From Linnemannia schmuckeri (taxonomy: Eukaryota; Mortierellomycota; Mortierellomycetes; Mortierellales; Mortierellaceae), in assembly GCA_029449235.1 (NCBI GenBank), contig JANATG010000010.1:1922001-1986000 (forward strand): a stretch of 64,000 bases of DNA, given 5' to 3'. The position numbers and the translations under genes were made by a program. The notes beneath the pieces are model-generated. The model was not told the DNA's origin, made no database searches, and saw only the letters and a program-made list of their open reading frames with translations. Positions 12,731 to 24,301 of this stretch are shown here, piece by piece (positions within the stretch are counted from its first letter, which is position 1; every line of letters starts with the position of its first letter).

Positions 12731-13168
12731 CAATATTTGACAGGAGAGGAGTCTTCAAACAATTCTTCCGTCAGTCGTACTCTGGCATACATTCCATGGC
12801 CTTCTTGGCGTCGGATCTCTTTTGATCATGGCTCTCAGTTCCATTTTTTTTTGGTGGTGCGATAACTCCTCACAAGCGCTTCATTTGCCGTTGCACACCT
12901 TGTTTGTTGCAAATGACAAGGAGATTCAGAGGATAGATGTTTTTCATTCATCCCTTTCTTTGGGACAGTATTCCCTTCATCACCAAGTAGCGATAGTTTT
13001 TTATAGCACCTAGCGATGATAGATGGATACTAGATCGCTAGCATGAGTGTACATTTCTTTCACCTATTTTATGCCCGAGAGGACTAGAAATTCGGCTAAC
13101 TCTTGTTTTTTCGGATTTCGTTCATGGTGAGTATGATTCCCGTTACCGGTTTGACTTATTTACAAATG
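12731..13168. other. Intergenic, nothing recognised
   Basis: No gene or clear repeat seen. It lies between the duplicated segment and the retrotransposon fragment. Confidence 0.5.
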
Positions 13169-13525
13169 CTACTCTGTAGCAGAAGGCGAGAACTCAAGGT
13201 AGTGGCGCCAGTGTTCGAAGGCAGCCACGATATCCAAGAGTTCTTTATCATAGATCTGGTAGTTCGTTTCAGCCGGGAGTAGCTTGCGGGAGTAATAGGC
13301 AACGGGATGCAGTCGACCTTCGGAGTCCCATTGGTTACACACAGCGCCCAAAGCGAACTCGGATGTATCCGACTCTATCACGCAGGGCTGTTCGGGATTG
13401 AAGTGTGGAAGGATCGGGCTGGTCATCCGTCAATTCTTGAGTTCGACGAACGGAGTTTGTGAATCGACGGTCCAAACAAACCTGGCGCCTTTTCTGAGTA
13501 GAGCGGTGAGGAGGTTGGCGATCCG
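13169..13525 (-). mobile_element. Ty3/gypsy retrotransposon fragment (RT end to RNase H start)
   Basis: The minus-strand frame reads through the junction of the reverse transcriptase and RNase H domains of a Ty3/gypsy polyprotein: LLRKGARFVW, then SPILPHFNPEQP, a DTSEFALGAV block corresponding to the first catalytic Asp region of RNase H, HPVAYYSRKLLPAE, and a WRHYLE motif. An in-frame TGA at 13430-13432 interrupts it, and the homology ends abruptly at both sides. No LTR, integrase or protease was seen nearby. It is a dead internal fragment, probably from a partial insertion or deletion. Confidence 0.85.
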
Positions 13526-13614
13526 TCGATGCGTGCATCTTTCTTCCTCACAAAAACCTTCGTTTTGTTTCAATATTCTACAGCTCACTTCTTTGTTTCC
13601 TCTCACCTAAAAAA

Positions 13615-13818
13615 TTAACGGGGATAACTGACCTGGACAATAGGGTGTTTTTTTTCTATAATTCTGTTTCCTAAGGCACCAATAGCTGGATCGAACGAGA
13701 TTAGCTTTTGGCTTGAAGATAAAGTACCCTTCGATCCAAGCATTTGATCCAATGAAGCCTTGAGTGCGTTTTCTTGTTGGCTATAATAAGGAACTTTGTT
13801 GTCGACTTCGACACCCAC
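13615..13818 (-). other. Exon-like ORF of unknown origin
   Basis: A 67-codon minus-strand frame, starting at a GTG rather than an ATG, has normal amino-acid composition (KASLDQMLGSKGTLSSSQK, then a GALGNRI block). A CAG/GTCAGT donor-like site lies near its end. It lies immediately 5' of the gypsy fragment on the same strand. It may be an exon of a decayed host gene or of an element, but no family is recognised and no joining exons were found. Confidence 0.2.
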
Positions 13819-16244
13819 GCTTGTTACTATTCTCTACTCACGACTCAACGATGGTTACCTGCCACGACTGCGACTGTTTGAATTAAAAAAATATTCTCAT
13901 CTCCGATATAGGCTCTTGTCCCGTAGATGTTGCCTTTTATCTTCCTTGAAAGATACAACTTGGATATGTTAACACGCTTTGCGGCTATGCTTACGACCCG
14001 AAAAATACAGGATCCGATGGCGTAGCTGACAATCTTTTTCTTTATAGATCACAGCCTCAAGCTGAGAGAGATGCTAAAGCGACTGGTTGCATTTTTCACA
14101 GAGCATTTTTACTGACTATGGGATAGTACAGTGGTGAGCGGGGTCCACTTTTGGTGCAACGGCATCGTTTGTCACTGATCCACAATGTGCATTGTCGCTC
14201 GAGCACGTTTTGTGTCATAAAAAAAACCTTGCCTGCATTCTCTGACCCATACAGTGAACACTGTGTTATGATACAGAGCAAAAAACAACAACACACAAGG
14301 CAAGGCGGGTAGAAAAAAGTAAAAATGACGATAAGGAAAGGCCTTGGCTTACTCTCTCTTTTTTAAAGTACCATTCACGGTTTACAACTGCTTCAAACAA
14401 CACGCCCGATACAGGGCAGAAAATCCGCCGTTTAAACATTTTATATAAAATATAACACGCGTTGGCTATTCACAAAATCGCGGCGATAGAGCCTTCTAAT
14501 CTTGCATAACATTTTATAGAAATGTACTACAATGTGTTTGAGGATGCACATGAATATTTTTGTGACAACATGAGATCACAGAAAGTGGCGATGGGATAGC
14601 ATCAAGTAAAAAAAAATGCACCCGTATGTTTGCGTGTGTGTATGTGTCTAAAAGGCGAGTGTAAGTGAGGGAGGAAAGAAAAAAAGCGAATAAGCAGAGG
14701 AGAGAAGGAGATTTTTTTACCATAGCCCCATAGCCATTTTTTCATCTTACAGCTGACCCCTTCAATGATCATCATGTCTTGTACCACGGGAACCCTTTCA
14801 TTCACCACACAAGCGTGTGAGCATAGAGACCATTGCCTGCATGCATGATTTTTTATATCCATCAAAATGATCACACGACTTGGGAAAAAAGATCATGTTC
14901 ATCCTCCTCCCTCTCGCTCAAAATTTTGTCAAACGTTCTCTGTAATCGACTCTCTCAGCGCCAAAGACCCTCTTCTCATGACTATCCCTTTCAATGCGTT
15001 CCGCGCATTGCTCAAAACCTTTTTTAAACTAATCTACAATTATCTTCAAATGAAGCTTTTTTTAGAGTCACGATAACACACGTCGATCGTTAAATAAAAA
15101 AAAAAAAAAAAAAAAAAAAAACATAGGCTATCACGAAGTGTGTATATGTGTGTGTATTGGGGGGAGGGGCGACGCAGCACACATCAATCAATCCAAAATC
15201 GGTAAAAAAAAAAATCGTTCAAAACAAGTGCAGGCCTCTCTCCATATGTTTAGTGATTGCACCACCTCCCTCTTTGATCGTTTAGAGCAGAACAAACAAT
15301 TGGCTGCGATATCTCTTGCTGCATACATCTCCCTTTCCAAACCCCGCCCTGAAGAAGGCTTCCAATGCGACCAAACCCATGTGCAAAACAGCCAGAAATA
15401 TCTTTCAAGTCCAACATCTCGAGGCATCAGCCGCACTTGCTCAAAATACGAGATCACCACAAATTAAAAAAAATCAAATGTACAGGGAGGAAATTTGTGT
15501 TTTTTCTATCAAAAGATATGGACATTTAGGTCCAGCAATTACAGTCCTACTACACCCATCTGTTGTCATTTTATTCTCAACATCCCTACTTTTTTTATTC
15601 CATCGCCAAAGAGAATGTCACCTGTCCATCTTCGTTTCGAATTATCAGGAGCGGACCAGGAGGACAACCCTCCACTTGAGTATCGACAAAAAAAAACGCA
15701 ACCAACATTTGAGATGATTCGCACCTTCGGCATCACTCAAAAGTAATTGAATCGAGGCTCCCCTTCTCCAAGGATTGTCATGCGGCATCCTCTCAACTTC
15801 ATAAATGAAAAGAGCCCGTTCCCAACGAAACTCAGTACTATGCGAAGAAAACACACTCCAAAAAAGAAAAGGTGAGGGCTCAACAAGAGGACCTAGCGCG
15901 TGCATACCATCATCCCGGCGTTTCGGGGCGTGTGAGCGCACTAAGAAAAAATCAAAGTATCTTCGTTGGTACTCCTTTGTCAAAAAAGTCTTTTGCTTGA
16001 AAGTGAGCAAACATTCAACACAAAGAATTGCCCATTGAACTAAATACCAAAGAAACGTTTGCAACTAAAAGCGCGTTGCTCTCTCTAACTGAAGATTTTT
16101 CTGTTAGCTCATCGTCAAAAATGAACCGTTGTTGATAAACGAGCAAATTCGCTTGTAAAAAAATTAGCAAAAGAAAAAAATTTATTATTGTACATGTTCA
16201 CGCCAAAAGCAACGAAACAAATCCCCTCACCCTCGTCTCTCCTC
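13819..16244. other. Intergenic relic zone
   Basis: No supportable gene. It contains an A26 run at 15096-15121 and AT-rich filler. Patches of more balanced composition lie near 15230-15460 and 15600-15800, where both strands carry open frames of 80-130 codons that do not match anything I know. These patches could be old gene or transposon fragments. The right end is the 3' flank of the kinase gene. Confidence 0.45.
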
Positions 16245-19200
16245 CTAAACAGCAGCAGGAGTAACAGCAAAGTGAGAACCGGGCGCTTCCTGCGACCGGC
16301 CACTCTCACTGCCTTGAATACTCGGCGGCAGGACCGAGATGCCTTCATTGGGATTCGAAACCACCGTACCATCATCCCCCAAATGATGCGGATGGTTCGG
16401 GCTCATGTACTCCATGGTGCAGTGGTCCAGGTTCTTCATCCACGGGTCCTCCAGGATATCACCAATCAAGGCGCGTTTACTAGGGTCCATCTCCAGGATG
16501 CGCGACATTATGGGTCGACTCTCGCGGGGCATTAGTTTTAGTAATCGCAGTTTTCCTGTGCCGTCGGGTTTGGCAAACGCTTGGAAGGAAGGGTCCTGAT
16601 CGGCCTTGGGGATGCGCCAGGGGAACCGACGCAGGGTCATGCACAAAAAGATGATGCCGACGGACCACACATCTGCCAAGCGAGGATCGTGCTGGTCTGT
16701 CGTAAACAGCTCTGGCGCAATATACGGATCCGATCCCGACACACCTATGTAGCCCACAGAGAAAAATGCCAAACAGTTAGCCCACGTAACCTCCGATCAC
16801 AATAAAAGAAAAGAGTGCGATGTGGCTTCAAAAGTTACCTTTGGCCATCTGGATTTTCTTTTCAAAGGGCAGCTGGTAGACCATAGAGCATCCAAAGTCG
16901 ATAATCTTGACAATGCCTCTCTCGTTCATCACACAGTTATCCAGTTTCAAGTCCCGATGCGCAACTCCCAGACCATGCAAATAGGCTACTCCATCAACAA
17001 TACCTCTGAAACAACAAGCAACCTCCTCACGACCCATCAAACCGGACATCACAGCCGAGAACAACTCGTACTTTGCAAACTCCATTACCTCGTAATAGTT
17101 GCCAGACTCCTTGACAATATCCAACGTCTCGATAATGTTGGGATGGTGGAATGTCGATCCAAGACAGTACTCCGACGTCACCTTCTTGACATATGACCGC
17201 TCAGACTCGTTGGGACGACGCTTCCTGAACTGCTTGATCGCAAACACCTTCTGGTCCGACGACCTCGACAGGATACGGACCGTTCCACCAGCACCGCGAC
17301 CTAAAACCTTGCCCAGCTTGCCATACTTCTTCTTCAGATCCGTCTCAATCGCGTTTCCATGGCCCAACGCACCGCCTCTAGGAGAGTCCGAGCCACTTGC
17401 ATGACCCCACTCGCCCAAAAGTCCAGACTTCTTCCCCTTCAAGGCTTGCGGTGCATTCGGATCAGTGTGTCCAGCGGATGCATGAGCACCGGCTGGAGAT
17501 ATGTGGGGTGAGTTGCTGCTACCGACATTGAAGAACCGCTTGAGATCGTGAAAGATACCGTGGCTGGTCTCTCGAGCCGACTTTCTGGGAGAGCTATGGA
17601 TCGAGTCGTTATCTCGGTCTCGCAACTTGAAACTGCCGACACCGGAAGATTGTCGAACTGGGATAGGCGTCATGGGAGTTGGCACCCTTGCCGTCACCGT
17701 CGCCTCGGCAACCGCGGCCTGGGATACCGCAGGTCCGGGGGTCGATGGAGCTGCCCGGGAAGGCGAGTTAATGAGGCGATCGTTGAGTGCTTGTCGTTGA
17801 AAATCATCGGTTACTTGGCGCATGTTCGTCAACTGAGAAGGAGGTCCTTGAGGGGTTAACTGCTGCTGGGAACGCTGTTGCCGCTGCCATTGCTGCTGTT
17901 GCTGCTGTCCATGATAACTTTGAGGTGGCTGCTGCAAGTTGAAATTGAAAGGAGGCTGCTGTACTGACATGAGCTGCTTACGTTGAGCCCCCTCCTCGGT
18001 CGACGAAGGGCTATGGTGTTGAGCGGTGTGGCCGTGGCTGGATTGTGAATGGTGGCCAAAATCCTCGTCGTCCGAGTTATGCCTCGAGTTCTCCATCGAC
18101 ACTGGATGTGATATCAGCACATCTGTCGAATCCGAGTTGGTTCTTGAGAGATGTGATCCGTGCAGCAAGTGTGATGGCGTAGGCAAGTTTTGCATAGTGT
18201 AAGACAGCGGTTGTGGGTGGACATCCAGGTAATCGGCAGGGGCTTCTGCGTTGGGGACACTCTGCGCTGCTGCTGCTACTGCTGATGGCGGTACCTCAGT
18301 TGTACTAAGCTCTGAGCCGAATGTCGGTTCACTTCCCCCCTCATGCCGAGCCTCCATCAACCTAGTTGCGGCGTCATCCAGGACCTCGTCAATCTCGACC
18401 GGACTCATCTCTGAAATAACTGCTTTAGACCGCCTCCCAGCACCCATTGACTGTGGCTCTATATTCGACGGATCCTGCTGTGGGTTAACCCCATTTGTGT
18501 CCACAGGGGCGGTACCTTCCAGCTTGGTCATGGGTACTGTGGGTGAATAGGTGGGACCGTCCACTGACTGAACATTGGGCTGATTAAGATACCCTTGTCG
18601 TTGTTGCTCTGGAGCATCCGAGATGGTGGCCGTTGCATTGCCGTCGTCTTCGTCAACATAACCCGAGGATTGCGCTAAGGGAGATATTGGAAGCGTTCGC
18701 TTGATGGGGACTGCCAGTGAGGCGCTTGCTGAGGGGTGTTGTTCGAATCCAGTGCCCTGGAGGGTGGATGGAGGGTGTGGCTGGACAGTGGTATTGTCAA
18801 GGGTTTGCTCTGGAGCGTAGATAGTTGGCGGGAACGTCTCTTGAAAGTGTCGGATGTCAATATCAACAGGTACTGGTGGTGCGGGGGTGGCACTGACAGG
18901 GTGGCTGTTGGGATTAGTGCTCGCTGGGTCGTTAATCATGTTGTTGTCGTATCCTGGCGGCAAGGGAAGTGATGTGTTGGCCGGTGATCCTGGACTGAGT
19001 GGTGTAGAAATATCTGGATGAAGCGGGTCAGCCATGGACGTAGATACAGGTGAGGGGAGTCGGAGGTTGGGTGGAGATACGGATCGAGTATCTGTGTGGC
19101 TCTCCATGTATTGTCGAAGAGTAGTGATATCGGGGGTGTTGACTTCAGGCGTCGCATGGGGGATGTTGTTGGCGTCCAAGGGAAGCAGACCATAGCACTC

Positions 19201-19344
19201 CTCTGCATCGGGAATGACTGTCGTTTCCGACCCTGTGGGGGAGCGGGAGGCCAACATGTGGCTCGGAATGGCAGAGGGAGGGGCACCCCTTGGAATGCGC
19301 ATACCCTCGGGCGCAATTGTGGACGAGTTGGGATTTTCTGCCAT
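16245..19344 (-). CDS. Ser/Thr protein kinase, HAL4/HAL5-NPR1 type
   Basis: Exons 19344-16839 and 16744-16245 (94-nt intron, phase 1) give about 1001 residues. The ATG at 19344 follows a run of C and precedes a normal N-terminus. The frame is open 93 codons further upstream, but that part reads like leader sequence. Residues 1 to about 665 are Ser/Pro/Gln-rich and probably disordered. The C-terminal kinase domain has the glycine loop GRGAGGTVRIL, VAIK-type lysine in VFAIKQF, HRDLKLDN, DFG, and, across the splice, GSDPYIAPE. The KRRPNESERSYVKKVTSEYC and HHPNIIETLDI blocks are typical of the fungal-specific HAL4/HAL5/NPR1/PTK2 group. In yeast these regulate plasma-membrane transporters and ion or nitrogen uptake; the same role here is inference. 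Confidence 0.9.
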
Positions 19345-21112
19345 GGGGGGCTGCCTAGGAGGCGTCAAAAAAAGGAAGGGGAAGGACGTACTTGTGAGAG
19401 GGATGGACAGGAGACGATCAAAGGAGAGAATAAAGAAAGAAGCGTCGATCTGAGATCGACTTGCGTTTGTTTGGCCAGTAATAGTATTCTCCATCGGGCA
19501 GATTTGATTGCATGGAAAGAGAAAGTGTAGTATGGTTTGTGTGTCCTTTTGGCGCTTTGGGAAATAGGATGAGTTGGGATGCGCTGGAATGCCAGACCGA
19601 TTTGCACAGATAGCACCAACCACACAATTCCATGGCTTTTTGTCCTAAATCTGTATTCCACGTGTGGGCAATCCCCTTCCCTTTCGAGGATCACAGCACT
19701 CACACTTGCTCCCGTTGAGGGTTGATGTCGTATCGTCGTCATCAAGTGCACAGTTGTAGTGAGATGTAGAGACGCAAAGAGATGAAGCAAGGGCCAGCTA
19801 GGGCATAATGACAGCAAGCTAACACCCTCCCACATCCCGTTTCCTTTTCCGGTTGATTTTTTTTTATGTTAATCAGCAGCATCCGCTCATCCGTTGAAAA
19901 ATTCGCTCGGAGCATTTTTCATTAGTGGGTTGCCATGGTAGGAAAGAGAACAAATCGAGAAAGCTCTTTTGTGCAACATATCCCTAGAGGTTGAGGATAA
20001 TGGTCCCTTTAGAGTAAACACTACTACGCAACAGTAATCGTGTTGATCCTGCATGTCCTTGCTTATGCTACTCCTGTATGTGTGAATTATTGAGTGGAGA
20101 ACGCAGAGTGACTTTTTGGTGGCGTATTTACCTTATAATGGAGGAGTGGTGAGAGAAGTAAGGCTGAAGAAAAAGAGTAACGAAGTATGTCGAGAAGGAG
20201 CTTACGATTCAATAAGAGTATGCAGACAACAAGCGGTGAATAAATGAAAAGGAATGCAGCGAGAATGAGACTGAATGTGAATGTGAGTAGAGAGAAGAGG
20301 GGGTAATGAATGCCAAATAAGTGGATTAGGAATGTAGAGACAACAAAACAACAAAAAAGAGAAGTATAAAGCAAGCAACGCTTGAAGTGGACGTGAGAAA
20401 GTATCGATAGTGGAGGGATACAAACAACAAAGAGGGAGAAAGAACATGAAAAGAAAGAATGAAAGGAGAAGGGGGAGTAAAGAAGAAGAAAGAGGTGAAA
20501 AGAGAGGCAAACACTAAGGGCAAGAAGGATGACAAGGATGATGTATGATTCATCCAAGTCAGTCAGGTTGCCCATCAATGACACGACAATAAAAAAAAAT
20601 ATGAAACCTCTTGGGTCAATTTTTCTTTTTTTTGTTTTTTTTTTCGCGCCTCACCGCGGCAGAAACGGCCTCTCCCCTTTCTTGTTCTGTCGAAGCACTG
20701 GCTGTTGTTTGTCGTGTTTGTCCCGTCTCTCCCTTTCTTTTGTTTTCTTTCATCTTTTATCTCCCTCCACTTTCTTCTCTTCTACTTCTGTCCTCATGTC
20801 GCCCCTATCACATACAATCAGGATTATTACCGAACCGAGGTAGGTAAAGAGGAAGAGAAAAAGAGAGATGCTTGTACGTTTATTCGTATTGCTGTAATTT
20901 GTTAATTGATGGTTGTATCCATGTAAGTCCCTCGATCCTCGTCATTTCCTGGTTTACTCGGATCCTGCATCCACAATATATCTACAAATAAAATAACAGG
21001 CCATTGTCAGAAATAGACATCAGCAATGGGATTCATAATTCTGCCAAGATACCTTCTCCGCCCGCCTACCCATCCAAGGGCTGATAATTTCGTACATTCC
21101 CCTACCCCTTAT
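19345..21112. other. Intergenic: kinase promoter and 3' flank of GCLM
   Basis: No gene seen. It holds the upstream region of the kinase (minus strand), a purine-rich block at about 20230-20520 and T-rich tracts near 20600-20645. Open frames are Phe/Leu/Ser-rich products of base bias. Confidence 0.5.
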
Positions 21113-22851
21113 TCATATGCTTATAATTACATACCCCTTCCTGGAGATCAGACCCCGACTGCTGATCAACACCGAATACTTAAGCACAAAGTTGGGTTCC
21201 AGCAACGACACCGATGTCGCAGCCAAATGAGGTTGCAGCAGCGAAGCCAATGTTGACTTGGGCAGAATGTCTATGGGTCATAAAAAAAAGGAGGAGACGG
21301 ATCAGAGTTGATCCTCAAAAGGAGGCGACAGGGAACATGATTGCGGTGCCACAAAAAAACAACGTCTCCATGCAACTGCATGCATTGTTTCTCGTCTGCC
21401 CACCCTTTCTTTTTTTGTCTTCCCTCAGAAAAACACAATAAAATATTTTTTTTTTCATTTTCATTTTCATTTTTCCTTACCTGACGAATCGCCATGGGTC
21501 AAGAGCTCAATTCCTTCAGCCTTAGCATACTCGATCAATCCCTTGGGCAATACACAGCAGTCCTCCAAATTAACCTGATTGATCTCGGGGACCACCGCCT
21601 CCACCTGAACCGCAGCAGCCTTCAAGATCTCCAATTGCTGTTTCGAGAACTCGGACACGCCCAATCGACCAATCTTGCCGGTCTGACGCAGTTCTGAGAG
21701 TCGTTTCCAAATGGGCAAGTAGAGCGACTGAACATCCTCTGTAAAGTGTTCAATCTCGGACGAGTCCAGCTCGTTTTCGTCGAATGTTTGGTTGGGGATG
21801 GCGAGGATGAAGTGATCAATTTTGATATTCGTAGAAGTTGCTGCGAGTGCTGTTTCCAGGTGCTGAATAGCATTGTGGAGGTGATCGACAGAGAGGGGCT
21901 CAGATGATCCATGAGGCGATAAGAAGAACAGCTTGACTATATTTGTTTGAGAGATTATTTTCGATGAGGTGAGTAATCGAGTAAGACTCGGTTTGGGGGC
22001 ATTAGCGCGTATGTATGACGATACGACTGGCATGAATGAACATGTGGGGCGTGCACTATTATTAATTACTTACCGGTGATCTCATATTTGGAACGATCCT
22101 CCTCGAGGGGTCCCAGGGTTGAGCTGTCGGCGATAGTGATGGCACGACCATGGATCTGTGCAGACTCGAGGGACCAGCTTAATGCGTGATCGATCGCAGA
22201 TACCAGCTGTGAGAAAAGGGCAAAATCATTTAACAACAAGGACGAGAAGTAGGAAATTACTGTTAGCGAGAGAAAAAGGAGGAGAGGAGGATAAGGTTCC
22301 TGTTTGCCACCAAAATTGAAAATGTCCACATCCGATCGACTTAACAACATACTGCACACGCAATTCGTACGACGCCAAACAATAAGAAAAAGAAAAAGAA
22401 AAAAAGTCCCTTGTTGAGAATGTGAGCCGATCGGGTTGTTGCTGTTGTTGCACGGGTGGTATTGTTCCTGTTGTCTATCCACATCGTTATGAAGACAAAA
22501 ACGACGAACCTCTCCTTCCCTCCTGCTCCACATCTTTGTCGTATAGTCCTGACATCCTCTTCTTTACTCCCTGCTCCTGTACTTCCTGTCGTTCCTGCTC
22601 TTCTCCATCCTTATAGAATAAATCCCTACCTCTTGGTTAGACTTCTTCAAAGAAGTGTTTAACAGCCCAGTCGTCCCTGTGACCATCGTGTTCCCCGTGA
22701 AAAGCGTCAAATGCGAGAACACATCCTTGGAAAATGCAGCCGGGAGGACCCTGTCTCTGTTTTGGGTTCCATTGCCGTGGTAGTTGGCTTTTCCATTGGT
22801 GAAGTAGTGCTGTCCGTTGTGGATGTCATCCGTGGCTTGAACTGCAGTCAT
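21113..22851 (-). CDS. GCLM: Glutamate-cysteine ligase modifier (regulatory) subunit
   Basis: Four exons: 22851-22630, 22206-22074, 21936-21481 and 21270-21113, total 322 residues. Phases agree (0, 1, 1) and all introns are GT-AG. The protein has the aldo-keto-reductase-like fold of the GCL light chain: VKLFFLSPHG, IWKRLSELRQTGKIGRLGVS, then the diagnostic EINQVNLEDCCVLP followed by LIEYAKAEGIELLTH. The last exon supplies the family C-terminus (FVLKYSVLISSRG, then RKGYVI). It would bind the catalytic GCL subunit in the cytosol and tune the first step of glutathione synthesis. The N-terminal exon is less conserved, so the first ATG at 22851 is the most likely but not the only possible start. 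Confidence 0.92.
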
Positions 22852-23946
22852 GTTGTAGGATCTTGAGAATATGTTTCAGGCTGTACAAGAAACGAAACAA
22901 AAGGGGCAGTGGAATGAAAGAATGAAAGTGAATGTGAAAAAGAAAAGTAAAAAAAAAAGAAAAGAGAAATGAGCAATGAGAACGACGAGAATGAAAATAT
23001 GTTTGAACGAGTCTATGACTGAAGAAGCGGGTACTGTACAAGTGAAAGTTGAAGGTTGAAAGTAGAACGAAGTGTAGTAAAGAAGAAATTGTGTGTGGAA
23101 GAAGGATTGCGTGCTTACCCAACGGAGTATTTATTCCAAACGGTGACTTGTTTCCTTTTTGTCCCTTCTTTTGTGATCATTGGAGGGGAAGTGTGGGTCA
23201 GCCCTCTTGTTGTCATGGATCGATCCACTTCTGTGCTTGCGCCAAACCCATTACTAACCCATTTTTTTGCTCTGTCCCTGAAAACGAACACAAACGATCA
23301 AACTCATCCATTCACCAACCAGCCAGCGGGATAGCCAATTGCCCCCCGCCTCATTCTCCATATCTCATACACACATATTCAAGCAAGTTGCACAAACAAG
23401 CATAGTTGGCATGTGCGTAGCTCTCACCCTGTCCAATCCTGAACAACTTACAACAACACAAAAGCAGCGAATGGCATCCAACAAATTGCAGAGACGATGG
23501 TGTCATTCGGGAAATTTCGAGGCCATGCCTGCAGCAACAGGCAGAACTCCTCATTCTGCTCGTGATGCATCGCTCACCCTCTCCCCCTTCTCTTCTTTCG
23601 TCCTCAATTGCTTTTAAACACGGGAAAGATGAGAGAGAGAGAGGGCAATTGGAAGAGACAAGACGGACCATTATTCCGTCCTTGCTCATCACCACTGCCG
23701 CTTTGACGTTATCAGTGTACCTCTTCATGTCATCTATGTGTTGCAACAAGGACAAATAAGTGTATCGTTCACACAATCACCATACCACCATGCTCCACAC
23801 AATTAAACAAAATCAACAACAAGAAATGGGGTAAAGTGTGCAGAAAAGCACACCATCGATCTTATCTGATCCTCATTTCTGCGTTTCTTCTTTACCGACC
23901 AGCACAGAAGGACATTTCATCTACTTTCTTACTTTTTTCTTTGTTG

Positions 23947-23985
<39 letters not shown>

Positions 23986-24301
23986 CTCACACTCCCTTCC
24001 TCCACTTCGCTGTCCTTCTGTCCATCCTACTACTATCCGCCAACCGTTATCCCCCTGTCCCGAACGAAGACGCCACTCTCTGCAGCTCGTTACCGATCTC
24101 AAGAAAATATACTCACCGCAAAAAGACACCAGGGACCAAAACAAACAACAACCATAATCATCATTCAACACATGCAGTAGGATCGCTCGCTTAGGTTTGT
24201 ATGTTAAACAATGTATTATTGAAGAAAAATGCAATGGCGGAAAAAAGGGGAAAGAGACGCCTAACAAACTATACACATAAACGATCCATAGGACAAAGCT
24301 T
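22852..24301. other. Intergenic between GCLM and ASN1
   Basis: It contains the GCLM promoter and the 3' flank of asparagine synthetase, including a T37 run at 23949-23985. A 141-codon minus-strand frame at 23351-23776 has no recognisable domain and no ATG at its head; it is not called. Confidence 0.5.

Noticed and set aside
19345..19623. 93-codon upstream extension of the kinase ORF
   Set aside because: Begins far upstream in leader-like, Phe/Leu/Thr-rich sequence; the ATG at 19344 has better context and starts a typical N-terminus.
23351..23776. Minus-strand 141-codon frame with an AAVVMSKDGI block resembling roadblock-type proteins
   Set aside because: The resemblance is a few residues only, no ATG begins the frame, and the rest is Ser/Cys/Leu-rich without a fold pattern.
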